64,000 nt of DNA from Yersinia enterocolitica subsp. enterocolitica (GCF_901472495.1 NZ_LR590469.1:1860001-1924000), one strand, 5' to 3'; positions 54,043 to 62,036 are shown, counted from the stretch's first letter. Numbers and translations: made by a program. Notes: generated by a model not told the origin, from the letters alone.

Positions 54043-54604
54043 TTGAGAAAACCCTCAAAATTATTACTACTATAATTGGGAATAAGGCAGAAAATATAAC
54101 AATCGCACGATTTATATACGTCATGTTTTGACGTTGAGATATTTGGTTAGCAGTTGGTGTCTTACTTAGTTTTGTTTTATCAATCGTATTATTATATTCA
54201 TCAACAAGTGCACTGCAATAATCTTGCTCTGAGTGATTTTCAGATATAGATAAGATACGTTGATATTCAATATCAAGTTCAGCAAAGTCCGTAGTAACCA
54301 TTGATTTTGTGTAAATGACACTTAGTTGTTCGTAACATTGCTTCATGAGCATCGCTCGCCCTTTAAAGTTCATGTTACTAATAAATAGTGTCATAGCTAA
54401 CACCAATACGGAAAGCGCAATCATAACCGCCGACTCTGCATTTCCAGACGCGGGATTTACCAATGAAAATATTGAATATCCCACTAAAAAAATAGAATAC
54501 CATAGCAATAAAGATTGCGAGTAAAAATCTAAATTTAATAATCTTCTTTCTGCTTTTATTCTAGATTTCTTGGTCCACCAAATTTTATTCGCGAAATCAC
54601 TCAT
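54020..54604 (-). CDS. SLATT-type membrane protein, probable effector
   Basis: The protein has 194 residues from MSDFANKIWWTKKSRIKAER; the ATG at 54604 is preceded by AAGGA. An upstream open frame of 35 codons runs through the predicted RNA and is rejected. Hydrophobic helices are at about 28-48 (YSQSLLLWYSIFLVGYSIF), 57-77 (VMIALSVLVLAMTLFIS) and 165-188 (IVIFSALFPIIVVIILRVF). A soluble helical part between them has the polar DFAELDIEYQRILSIS segment. This is the arrangement of SLATT proteins, predicted pore-forming effectors in conflict systems. It is upstream of and coupled to the reverse transcriptase. Confidence 0.72.
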   Translation of the reverse strand: MSDFANKIWWTKKSRIKAERRLLNLDFYSQSLLLWYSIFLVGYSIFSLVNPASGNAESAVMIALSVLVLAMTLFISNMNFKGRAMLMKQCYEQLSVIYTKSMVTTDFAELDIEYQRILSISENHSEQDYCSALVDEYNNTIDKTKLSKTPTANQISQRQNMTYINRAIVIFSALFPIIVVIILRVFSSEISPTV

Positions 54605-54621
54605 AATACATTCCTTTAAAA

Positions 54622-54745
54622 GTCGAGGCGCCTTACGTAGTACATTGAGTAACGCCTGCATGAACAGACTAGCGTAGCTAGAGGCAAAGCCTCCCAGAAT
54701 TAGTTGCACCCATTACTGGATGATCGCAAAGCGATACGCCTCGAC
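54622..54745 (-). ncRNA. Predicted structured RNA of the SLATT-RT cassette
   Basis: On the minus strand a segment of 124 nt begins GUCGAGGCG (54745) and ends CGCCUCGAC (54622), a perfect 9-bp closing stem. In between are hairpins AUCGC-UUU-GCGAU, CAUCC-AGUAAU-GGGUG, GAGGC-UUU-GCCUC and CUAGC-UAC-GCUAG. Another stem is GCGUUAC with GUAAGGC (one mismatch) around a 12-nt loop. It ends 17 nt before the SLATT start codon and begins 7 nt after a promoter-like -10 box. It is not coding by my reading. It would be the template or cofactor RNA of the reverse transcriptase (inference). Confidence 0.7.
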
Positions 54746-54752
54746 ATATGAC

Positions 54753-54780
54753 ATTCTACACACAACACTTAAGTTAACAA
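54753..54780 (-). promoter_or_regulatory. Predicted promoter of the RNA-SLATT-RT transcript
   Basis: On the minus strand TTGTTA (54780-54775) and TAGAAT (54758-54753) are separated by 16 bases, and 7 bases later the closing stem of the RNA begins at 54745. This places the transcription start at or next to the first base of the structured RNA. Confidence 0.55.
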
Positions 54781-55323
54781 ATGATAAATAACACAAATAC
54801 AGTACCAAGAGACAGCTACCTCATCCACACTCCACGTAAGCTAAAAATCATGCTCTCACAGCCCTAAATCTTTTAAATCAACCTTACCCCTCCTATACCG
54901 TAGAATCCCTATGAAAGAAACCTCCCCCCCACGGAAACGGCACTACACCGCACCCGCCTGCACACTTTGCTTTATAAACTTATTTCAGTTTTAAATTCCT
55001 ACAAAACAACTCGCCAGCCCGCGCCGTGGCTGGGGCTTTGCAGTATTTTACCAACTGAAAAGATTGAAAAGAATTTCAGTAAATTTCAGTAAATTTCAGT
55101 TTCGCTTTTACCAATCTTGCCGCTAAAAGTTTTAATTATATGATTTAAAACAAGTATTCTATTTTACGTGGTGAGAGTAGAAAAATTAGGTGAGAGAATA
55201 GCGTGAGTAAAATGTTGAAACCCTTGCCGGGCGTGGCTTCGCGGGGCAAGGTCATTTTGGGCTAACTGAAAAACACAGTACAGGGCCGGGAAGAAAATCT
55301 AGCGCCAGCGTGGTAACACAGGG
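54781..55323. other. Noncoding stretch with short repeats, between cassette and ogr-like gene
   Basis: No gene is seen. A 10-mer unit (aatttcagta) occurs three times in phase at 55072-55101, preceded by caactgaaaagattg and followed by accaatcttgc in opposite sense. GGTGAGAG occurs twice (about 55170-55195). A hairpin-forming pair ccttgcc/ggcaagg is at 55222-55251, and a GGTAAC copy at 55312. It may be part of the island's replication or regulatory region. Confidence 0.4.
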
Positions 55324-55671
55324 CTAACGGTTGGCCACGTAATCCTTGCTCACCCTGCGCGTAATTTGCGGCTTTGCGTCACTGATTGCCTGCTGTTGTT
55401 CCTCATCTTTATGAGCCACTTGCAACAACCGGATAGCCTCTTGCCGTTCCTGCGGTGATATATGGTCTACCAAGTCCTTAATTAACCGACTATGCGTTAA
55501 CGCGCTGGGGCTAAGGGTATGGGAAAAGGTCGCATTCATCACAAAGGTATGGCCACATTCAAGATTAGTACAAGCACAATAGAGATCCGCTATATGGCTA
55601 TGCTTGCGGTTAGTTTTACGAATATGAGCGGGTGTACCACAATCTGGACAAATAACTTTAAAAACTCGCAT
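55324..55671 (-). CDS. Ogr/Delta-like zinc finger transcriptional activator
   Basis: The protein has 115 residues, with the finger near the N-terminus (MRVFKVICPDCGTPAHIRKT, then YCACTNLECGHTFVMN). The Cys pattern C-x2-C...C-x4-C and the GHTFV element match P2 Ogr and P4 Delta, which switch on late phage promoters. Longer than Ogr (72) and shorter than Delta (166), with an acidic, Gln-rich tail. It may let the satellite activate helper late genes. Confidence 0.87.
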   Translation of the reverse strand: MRVFKVICPDCGTPAHIRKTNRKHSHIADLYCACTNLECGHTFVMNATFSHTLSPSALTHSRLIKDLVDHISPQERQEAIRLLQVAHKDEEQQQAISDAKPQITRRVSKDYVANR

Positions 55672-55773
55672 ATTGATATGGCCCTCTGTTTAAAGCCAGA
55701 ACCGCCAGCCAGAAAATAAGCCTCGAACTGACTCGTTTTTATATTGTCTCTTACGCCTGTGACTGGTATCAGT

Positions 55774-55953
55774 GGTAACGCTGGTAACACCTTTGATTTA
55801 TATAGATAAACTGAGTTACCACTGAGCATTATCAACTGGTAACCGGTGGTAACAGGCTGATTTCTGTTACCAGTGTTACCAATAGCCCTCTACTACTGGT
55901 AACAGCCCTGCCCCTTGCGGCTTATGGTTGTTACCTCTGTTACCAGTGTTACC
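55774..55953. other. Cluster of eleven GGTAAC iterons, candidate replication origin
   Basis: GGTAAC or its complement GTTACC starts at 55774, 55783, 55815, 55838, 55848, 55866, 55875, 55898, 55930, 55939 and 55948, often paired 9-10 bases apart. The cluster directly follows the stop of the primase gene on the minus strand. Such iterons beside an alpha-like protein are expected at a P4-type origin or incompatibility region. The match to the known P4 iteron is not close, so the role is inferred. Confidence 0.6.
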
Positions 55954-55981
55954 AGTTCTCAATAAGACTCGCGTGAGTGTA

Positions 55982-58666
55982 TTAACCTAAAACCGTGCTG
56001 TTGAACTGATAGACCCGTTTAAGCCCCATTTCTGGCAGGCGAATGTTTTTCTGTGTCCGGGCATCCTCTGGCACATCGAGATAACCGGCCTTTACACAGA
56101 GTTGAGCCACTTTCTTGGCATCAAAGCCCTTGCAGATTTCTTTCCAGCCGGTGGCTAAAATAAAGAACGTCGTCACCGCATCTTCTTTGTTATTGCCTTT
56201 ATCCACTCGCCGGAAGCCCACCATGTTAGCCGGGCGGCTGCGCTCGTCATGCCAGTCAGCAAAGCGGCTGAACTGATTACGGGTAATGAACTCTTTTACC
56301 TGTTCCAGTGCGGCGGCGTCTTCCTGATTGGCGGTGTGGCCACGATCCCCCATCCACGCATTAAGGCAGGTTTGTGCTGCCCGGAACGCCTCGCCCTCTG
56401 GCCAGCCGGTGATCCCAACCTGTGTGGCCAACTCTCCGGCCATTGCCACCAGTGCAAAACGGGTAACTGCGCGGCCCACCTGATTACCGGCGTTCTCCGG
56501 GGTAAGCAGCCGGGTGTATTCTTTTAGCAGTATCTTGGCCTTGCTGGTCATGCCGGTCAGGTCTGCGGTTAACAGCCGCAACCAAGCACGGAACGGTTCG
56601 CCATAGCAGGAAGCAACCGCCTGTTCTAAGTGCTCCGACAGGGCTTTACCTCCGGCAAAGCCGTGCAACTCTTCAAATACACCATGCTTACCGGAATCAC
56701 TGGGGATCTGCACCATCCGCACTTCCACACCGGCATAAGTACGCTCTCCGGCGTTGGCCGCATGTTCGACTAACGACAATTCACCGGTAGACAGAAACAA
56801 CAGACACCAACGGTTAGCCTCGCGTAAGCTGCCGTCAGTACGCGCACGCGCTTTCCCTTGGCCATTCGCCAGCATATAGGCGATATTCCCGGCCTCTCTG
56901 CCATCCACTTCCCGTATTTCGTCTAACATTAGGGTGGCATCATTGCGACGGCTGGCGGTGCCCTCCAGCGCGTTACCGGTTGAGCGCCACGTATGCCAGA
57001 AGTCAGTGCCACCACAGACTGAAGCCGCTACTTTCATGGTGGTGGTTTTACCGTCCGTTGATTCCCCTTTCAGGTGATAACCACCGCCGCCCACACCGAC
57101 CAGTTTTAACAGTGGTGAGGCAAAAGAGAGACTGACCGAAAACGCCACCCGGCCATTACCGACGCAATAACGGGAAACCTGATCGCGCCATTCGTCCAGT
57201 GTTCCGGCAGTCCTGAAATCCCGCCCCAGTACGCTGGCGGTTTGTAAGATTACCGACTCAGCCCCAACGCCGATCACTTCGTCTTGCAGCACATAAACCG
57301 AACCATGCCAGCCGGTTTTATTAACACAAGTTACCTTGCGCTCTGGCTTGCACAGGGAAAGGTATTCCATCAAATGCGCCCGCGCCTGCCCGGTGGTACT
57401 GATATAAGACAGGCCATTGCTCAACAGAATGCGCCGCAGCTCTTCCCCGCTGCTACTGAGCATCTCCATCGGCATGGCCCACTTACGGCTAATACCGTTG
57501 GTGTCTTCCCATTCCAGCAAGCGGCCATAGTTGCCGCCGTCAGAATCGCAGGTAATCGCCGTGACTCTTACCGGGCTGCACAGTTTGATATTGCGGATCT
57601 CGGTATCACCATCAGACTTATTCACCAGCTTGTCATACCAAAGATATTCCTGCGTTAAGCGGAACCCCTGCGGCAGTTTGGTTTTGCCTTTACCAAACAG
57701 GATCATTTCTTCCCGAAAGGCTTCTTTAGCCCGTTCCAGCCCATTATCACGGCGGTAATCGTCCCAATCCGCTTTATGACGGGTAGGAGGTAGTGATACC
57801 CAACCATCTACTGCTTTAGCGGCTTTCTCGGCCCACTGTTTGCCGGTGTTCTCTTTACCATCATCAAAATCGTTATCCCCGGCGATAATCAACCGCGCAT
57901 CGGGCCATTTATGGCGCAGGTGTTGCGCCACGTTCGGCAGATTGTTAGCCGCGACTGCCGCCACAACCAGCCCATCAGTTAACATATCCAGCGTTAAAGC
58001 CGTGGCATAACCCTCAGTGATAACTACCAGCTCTGGGTTATCCCCTGCCTCTAATGGGTGAACCGCAATAAACGCCCCTTTAAGCACCGTATTGGGCAAT
58101 AACCGCTTGTCACCTAACGGGCTGATAAGCTGGCCACCGGTTAACCTGCCGTCGATATCAGTTAGCGGTAACAACAAAGAGCCTGCCGGGAAGTCCATCC
58201 CTCCCGTTTTATGAACATCCTGCGTAATAGATTGGCTATGACCAGACAACCCCTTATCAGCCAGATAACTGCTTTCTCCGCTGCTGCAATGGGCTAGCAA
58301 AGCGTGGTAAGCCTTGGCCACCATCGCCTTTTTGCGCTCTTCGGGAATTTCATTTCTGGCAGGCTTAATCGCTTCCTGCGGTGCATTCGGTAAGGCTAGC
58401 GCCTTGGCCACCTCAGTTGCCGCCTGAAATGCCCCGTTGCCAGATACCAAACGAATGAGATCCAACCCATCACCATGACTGCACTGGCTACAAATCCATG
58501 TGCCACGGCCCCCTTGATCATCAAAGCGAAAACGATCACTACCGCCACACTTCGGGCAAGCGCCGTGTTTACCATTCTCTGGCACGGTAATACCCAACGC
58601 TGGCAAAATATGCGGCCAACGCCCACGGGCCGCTTGCAGCGTTTCAGAGACAAATTGACTGCTCAT
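55982..58666 (-). CDS. P4 alpha-like primase/helicase (zinc finger, Toprim, DUF927)
   Basis: The protein has 894 residues. The N-terminal zinc finger is HGACPKCGGSDRFRFDDQGG then WICSQCSHGDGLDLIRL (about 33-72). A Toprim primase core follows with VVITEGYATALTLDMLTDGL (about 215) and ARLIIAGDNDFDDG. A DUF927-type ATPase/helicase has Walker A GESTDGKTTTMKVAAS (about 535) and Walker B DATLMLDEIREVDG. It would initiate replication of the excised island, unwinding and priming at the iteron region next to it. Size and architecture match P4 alpha-type replication proteins of enterobacterial satellites. Confidence 0.93.
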   Translation of the reverse strand: MSSQFVSETLQAARGRWPHILPALGITVPENGKHGACPKCGGSDRFRFDDQGGRGTWICSQCSHGDGLDLIRLVSGNGAFQAATEVAKALALPNAPQEAIKPARNEIPEERKKAMVAKAYHALLAHCSSGESSYLADKGLSGHSQSITQDVHKTGGMDFPAGSLLLPLTDIDGRLTGGQLISPLGDKRLLPNTVLKGAFIAVHPLEAGDNPELVVITEGYATALTLDMLTDGLVVAAVAANNLPNVAQHLRHKWPDARLIIAGDNDFDDGKENTGKQWAEKAAKAVDGWVSLPPTRHKADWDDYRRDNGLERAKEAFREEMILFGKGKTKLPQGFRLTQEYLWYDKLVNKSDGDTEIRNIKLCSPVRVTAITCDSDGGNYGRLLEWEDTNGISRKWAMPMEMLSSSGEELRRILLSNGLSYISTTGQARAHLMEYLSLCKPERKVTCVNKTGWHGSVYVLQDEVIGVGAESVILQTASVLGRDFRTAGTLDEWRDQVSRYCVGNGRVAFSVSLSFASPLLKLVGVGGGGYHLKGESTDGKTTTMKVAASVCGGTDFWHTWRSTGNALEGTASRRNDATLMLDEIREVDGREAGNIAYMLANGQGKARARTDGSLREANRWCLLFLSTGELSLVEHAANAGERTYAGVEVRMVQIPSDSGKHGVFEELHGFAGGKALSEHLEQAVASCYGEPFRAWLRLLTADLTGMTSKAKILLKEYTRLLTPENAGNQVGRAVTRFALVAMAGELATQVGITGWPEGEAFRAAQTCLNAWMGDRGHTANQEDAAALEQVKEFITRNQFSRFADWHDERSRPANMVGFRRVDKGNNKEDAVTTFFILATGWKEICKGFDAKKVAQLCVKAGYLDVPEDARTQKNIRLPEMGLKRVYQFNSTVLG

Positions 58667-58717
58667 CGCGGCGTCTCCATTGTAAATATGAAAAGAAATA
58701 ACAATGACGGGAATAAA

Positions 58718-58936
58718 TTAACGGCTTTCATTCTTTCCCCTGTCAAATTCGTTATCCAATACAGAATCTAAATCTTCATAAATACAATCAAAGACAGCCG
58801 CTATATTGACTGAATTAACATGAGGCTGTGGGGTTTCATTTTTTGAGTACAATAACTCTCTCATTAATTCTGAAACCAGCATGGCCCGTAGAACTTTATC
58901 TACACTTCCCTGCGCTAAATTATATTTAGTCGTCAT
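58718..58936 (-). CDS. Small island protein of unknown function
   Basis: The protein has 72 residues from MTTKYNLAQGSVDKVLRAML. The ATG at 58936 follows a strong AGGAGG inside the end of the upstream gene. The rest is acidic with AAVFDCIYEDLDSVLDNEFD. It lies between the Icd-like gene and the primase, in the same direction, a usual place for small regulatory P4-type genes. I do not recognise the family. A longer reading frame that starts at 59566 is not supported. Confidence 0.6.
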   Translation of the reverse strand: MTTKYNLAQGSVDKVLRAMLVSELMRELLYSKNETPQPHVNSVNIAAVFDCIYEDLDSVLDNEFDRGKNESR

Positions 58937-58937
58937 G

Positions 58938-59108
58938 TTATGCCTCCTGCACAGGCAAACGCCCGGCAAAAAGCAGTATGTAATCTGCGGCATAACGGCG
59001 GCGGGCTGTCTTCTCATTCTCTGCGGTGATATGCAGCATGACAGGGCTAATTTTCTGTTGGGTGCGGTTGATCGCAGCAAAGATGTAGGTACACTTTGAC
59101 GTAGCCAT
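58938..59108 (-). CDS. Icd-like host cell division inhibitor family protein
   Basis: This 56-residue protein is below common length cut-offs. It begins MATSKCTYIFAAINRTQQKI and ends ADYILLFAGRLPVQEA; the AGRLPV-type end and overall pattern match the Icd-like family found in P4-type satellites. AGAGGA lies upstream of the ATG at 59108. Its stop is 1 base before the next gene's ATG. P1 Icd and relatives block cell division when expressed; the role here is inferred. Confidence 0.75.
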   Translation of the reverse strand: MATSKCTYIFAAINRTQQKISPVMLHITAENEKTARRRYAADYILLFAGRLPVQEA

Positions 59109-59184
59109 TGCGTTAGTTCCTCTAACATGATGGTCAGGCCCGGCTTGGTGTTGGTAGCACCTTGACGGGCCGCTGTATTTTGTC

Positions 59185-59243
59185 GGTACGTCGTGTTAAC
59201 GTACGTACCTAACGAAAGACAGCTTATGAGGTTATGTACGTAC
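59185..59243. promoter_or_regulatory. GTACGTAC operator repeats
   Basis: GTACGTAC occurs at 59201-59208 and at 59236-59243. An inverted pair GGTACGT (59185-59191) and ACGTACC (59203-59209) is also present. They lie around the start of the ribbon-helix-helix gene, where its product could bind as autorepressor. Confidence 0.5.
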
Positions 59244-59435
59244 GTGTCAACTATAAAACGAGATAAAAGCCCGAAAGGTGACGGTCTATCGCCAACATTC
59301 CAAATTCGTATCGCGCCAGAACTGCGTGAACAACTTAATGCGGAAGCGGCTAAAGATGGCGTGAGCCTTGGCAATTGGTTTAAAGAGCTGGCCCGGCAGG
59401 AATTAAAACGCCGTGGCATAGAACCTAAAGCATAA
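59226..59435 (+). CDS. Ribbon-helix-helix (Arc/HicB-like) DNA-binding protein
   Basis: The protein has 69 residues from the ATG at 59226 (MRLCTYVSTIKRDKSPKGDG); a GTG at 59244 (VSTIKRDKS) is an alternative start. The RHH core is SPTFQIRIAPELREQLNAEA then GVSLGNWFKELARQELKRRG. It is the only island gene besides the integrase on the plus strand and is likely a repressor of the divergent early genes. Often annotated as a HicB-family antitoxin, but no toxin gene accompanies it. Confidence 0.78.
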   Translation: MRLCTYVSTIKRDKSPKGDGLSPTFQIRIAPELREQLNAEAAKDGVSLGNWFKELARQELKRRGIEPKA

Positions 59436-59565
59436 ATACTTTTGTCAGTAATATAACCGTATATATCCGAACCTATTTTATTGACGGAAATAACGGTGAA
59501 TGAGATAGTCAAATCAGCATTAATTGAATTATTTTTCATTGTTGTTTTCCGATAGAAGAGAACCA

Positions 59566-59587
59566 TACCCGGCCCAGCAGCCGGGTA
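59566..59587 (+). terminator. Hairpin between the RHH and scaffold genes
   Basis: The stem TACCCGGC (59566-59573) with GCCGGGTA (59580-59587), followed by tttctt on the plus strand, could end the RHH transcript and lies 22 bases beyond the scaffold gene's stop on the minus strand. Confidence 0.55.
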
Positions 59588-59609
59588 TTTCTTATCTGTA
59601 ATATAAGAA

Positions 59610-60131
59610 TTAACTTAGCGCTATTGCGGAAACCCAGCCTTTACCAGCCATAATAGTGGCGTCTGATAAACTAAATTCCCTCGGCTTACTTATTTTTGCT
59701 TTAACACCACGCTTAGAAAAATAAGAACGGTTAGCACTAAAACGTAACCGGTCAGTGCCAATGCTGGCGGGGCTATCAGTAACCGCCAAACCACTTAAAT
59801 AAAAATGACCTTTGTCCTGAAAATCTTCTTCCACTTCGATGGAGCAAAACAGTTTTTGCCCCAGTTCGTTATAACTCATCAATTTAGCCGTGTGCCGGAT
59901 ACGGGCATACAAATGAACAATGCCACTTTGCTTATCACTGCGTAGCGCCAGCACCTCACCTAAATTATCCCGGTCACGTTTGTGTTCTTCCCAAATCAAC
60001 GCGGTGTAAGTGCGTACATCATAGGTTTCAGCCATATCAAGCAGCCACTGTGATTCAATTTTGCGGCTATCAATGGTGGTTCCCTCGGTAGCAATACATA
60101 TCCAACCGGTAGTTAATTGCGAATCAGTCAT
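59610..60131 (-). CDS. P2 gpO-family capsid scaffold/protease, shortened
   Basis: The protein has 173 residues and starts MTDSQLTTGWICIATEGTTI. It matches the N-terminal half of P2 gpO-type proteins: DSRKIESQWLLDMAETYDVR, the YTALIWEEHKRD region with the protease His, and DKGHFYLSGLAVTDSPASIG with the catalytic Ser segment. The usual protein has about 284 residues with a C-terminal helical scaffold, which is missing here. It follows the capsid gene by 8 bases. It could process capsid protein but not act as a normal scaffold (inference). Confidence 0.85.
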   Translation of the reverse strand: MTDSQLTTGWICIATEGTTIDSRKIESQWLLDMAETYDVRTYTALIWEEHKRDRDNLGEVLALRSDKQSGIVHLYARIRHTAKLMSYNELGQKLFCSIEVEEDFQDKGHFYLSGLAVTDSPASIGTDRLRFSANRSYFSKRGVKAKISKPREFSLSDATIMAGKGWVSAIALS

Positions 60132-60139
60132 TTGCTACC

Positions 60140-61141
60140 TCACTTCTTAACCAGAGTAATAGCGGCTTCATCTGCGGCGGCATACAAGAAACCATTACCT
60201 AAGGCATAACCCTCATTGCGCAGGTAGCTATGTTCGTAGGCGCTACGGTCTTCAACAAATTCAGCCCGAAAACGGCGGCTTCCTTTCTGTGTATAAATAT
60301 GCAGATTGCTCAATGTAGTTACCGCCAAGCGTTTACCGGGCATAAATGGCGGGACAAAGGCAAAACGACCAGCAACTGAACCCATTAGCATTTGTGCCGC
60401 TGCTGTATCTGCCGGGCGGTCTGCGGCATTAAATAAACGTAGCCTTTCCGCTGCCGCCAGTTCTGCCCCCACCATGACCACTAAGCGGGGATCTTCCCGG
60501 TAGGCTTCGGGGATTTTTTCCGTAATTAAATGGTTAGCCAGGGCATCTAAATGTGGAAATTCGCCCCCTTCACCAAGGGTTAATTCATCAGTTATAACCT
60601 GAGATCCGTTATTAAAGTCTTTGGCTATGGTGTGCCAACCAATATTAACGTCCTCCCCTTTTGGATTAGCTATAGGATCTGTTGGATAAGCAATTCGCTG
60701 ACCATTAAGACCCACCCGTAACATATCCAATGAAATTGCCATACCGAAGAAATCAGAAACTGTCTGAGTAAAGTGCTCAATACCACCAATATTGGCAATC
60801 GTGCCCATTCGCTCATAAGATAGCGAAGCACAAGAATCCGTATCAGCCAACGAATAATCAGTACCTGCAACTTTTAATTCGCGATTAAAACGCCCATTAA
60901 TAGAGCGCCCGGTATATAAAGTGGATTCACCTATTTCAATACATTGCCCTTGCAACTCCTCCACATCCAGTAACGTAATATTATTCATCATCCAGCCTGA
61001 TTCCAGCATAGACATACGTAACTGATTTTCAGCCGGTTCAGATATTGAAAAACTCTTTTCATTATCGAATGCTTGACTAATACCGCCAATAAAATTGGCA
61101 TGAAACTGTCCTGCCATAGCAGGAGGATTGACTCTGGCCAT
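60140..61141 (-). CDS. P2-family major capsid protein
   Basis: The protein has 333 residues, starting MARVNPPAMAGQFHANFIGG. P2 gpN features are FSISEPAENQLRMSMLESGW, GRSINGRFNRELKVAGTDYS, IGWHTIAKDFNNGSQVITDE and NEGYALGNGFLYAAADE. P2 gpN has about 357 residues; this one is a little shorter, mainly at the N-terminus (processing region). It sits between the unknown coiled-coil gene and the scaffold gene with no portal or terminase. Satellites normally take capsids from the helper, so an own copy is notable. Confidence 0.9.
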   Translation of the reverse strand: MARVNPPAMAGQFHANFIGGISQAFDNEKSFSISEPAENQLRMSMLESGWMMNNITLLDVEELQGQCIEIGESTLYTGRSINGRFNRELKVAGTDYSLADTDSCASLSYERMGTIANIGGIEHFTQTVSDFFGMAISLDMLRVGLNGQRIAYPTDPIANPKGEDVNIGWHTIAKDFNNGSQVITDELTLGEGGEFPHLDALANHLITEKIPEAYREDPRLVVMVGAELAAAERLRLFNAADRPADTAAAQMLMGSVAGRFAFVPPFMPGKRLAVTTLSNLHIYTQKGSRRFRAEFVEDRSAYEHSYLRNEGYALGNGFLYAAADEAAITLVKK

Positions 61142-61181
61142 TAGTATTACCTTATGTTATATAATTTCAGTTTATTTATTA

Positions 61182-62036
61182 TTAAAGTGAGTTTTTTATT
61201 ATTCGTATTTTATCTGTGAGCCAACTAGATTTATTTTTCATCAGCCCAACAAAATCATCCAGCGACATTTTACTTCTCATACTTTCAGACTCGATTTGAT
61301 AATACTGTTTACTTAATAAAGCAATTTCTTTCCCTCCGTTATTTAGTGAGTATTTATCTTTAGGTACAGTACATTTTTCTAATATATTTTTAAGTGCATG
61401 TTCTAATTTATTTAGCTCTTTCCAAGCATACTTGTGTGACGTTAGTCCGCTGCTAAACCTATCCCCCTGATAGGTTTCCGATGGAAGAGAATCCATTGGT
61501 AATAGCTCCATGACTTTACCTTTAAAACCTTTACTCCCCTCACTCAGCATCTGCTCAACCTGTCCTCGCAGTAGCCCTAACAATCCTTTACGTGCTGAAA
61601 CTGAGGCTTTAGTATTTTCTAACCTTAGCTTTGCATTCTCCACACGATCATTAAGATTAGACATTAACCCTCGGATATTACCATTATAACTGGACAGGCT
61701 ACTCACTCCCCGCTGAACATTATTTAGCTCAATATTGAGTTGTGAGATTTCATGCTCTACCGCTTTCACTTTTATTTCTTCTTGCTTACAAATTTGTTGC
61801 CCACGTTCAATTAGTGTATTTATTTCACAAGGTGTACAATTTGAACGAGAGGTTGCATAACCCGTTAATAATTCGAACTGTTCCAATAAGTGAGCCATCT
61901 TCTTTAATCGATATATTTCGATTACCCGGATTGCATAGCCAGCATCACCCTGTTCAGGGGTAAATGGTATTGGCTGATATGTCACAATAGTATTGATATC
62001 ATCATCATACTTTGTCAGTTGTAATTCTTTTAGCAT
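61182..62036 (-). CDS. Unrecognised coiled-coil protein of the capsid cluster
   Basis: The protein has 284 residues, starting MLKELQLTKYDDDINTIVTY, and I do not recognise a family. A Cys pair is seen in SRSNCTPCEINTL (about residue 67). Residues about 80-160 are strongly helical with coiled-coil character (VEHEISQLNIELNNVQRGVS, then RVENAKLRLENTKASVSARK). The rest is basic. It overlaps the alpA stop by 7 bases and precedes the major capsid gene, the position where P4-type satellites place capsid-related or control genes. It might be a size-determining (Sid-like) or scaffold protein; this is a guess from position only. Confidence 0.6.
   Translation of the reverse strand: MLKELQLTKYDDDINTIVTYQPIPFTPEQGDAGYAIRVIEIYRLKKMAHLLEQFELLTGYATSRSNCTPCEINTLIERGQQICKQEEIKVKAVEHEISQLNIELNNVQRGVSSLSSYNGNIRGLMSNLNDRVENAKLRLENTKASVSARKGLLGLLRGQVEQMLSEGSKGFKGKVMELLPMDSLPSETYQGDRFSSGLTSHKYAWKELNKLEHALKNILEKCTVPKDKYSLNNGGKEIALLSKQYYQIESESMRSKMSLDDFVGLMKNKSSWLTDKIRIIKNSL

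Noticed and set aside
54605..54709. 35-codon N-terminal extension of the SLATT gene
   Set aside because: It runs through the hairpins of the predicted RNA and has no Shine-Dalgarno sequence, while the ATG at 54604 has AAGGA.
55071..55101. CRISPR or retron msd interpretation of the aatttcagta repeats
   Set aside because: Only three short tandem units without spacers and not placed as an msr-msd next to the RT; better seen as small iterons.
58718..59566. 282-codon minus-strand open frame in the island
   Set aside because: Its upstream two thirds are antisense or out of frame to the RHH and Icd-like genes and lack protein-like character. Only the last 72 codons, after a strong AGGAGG, look real.
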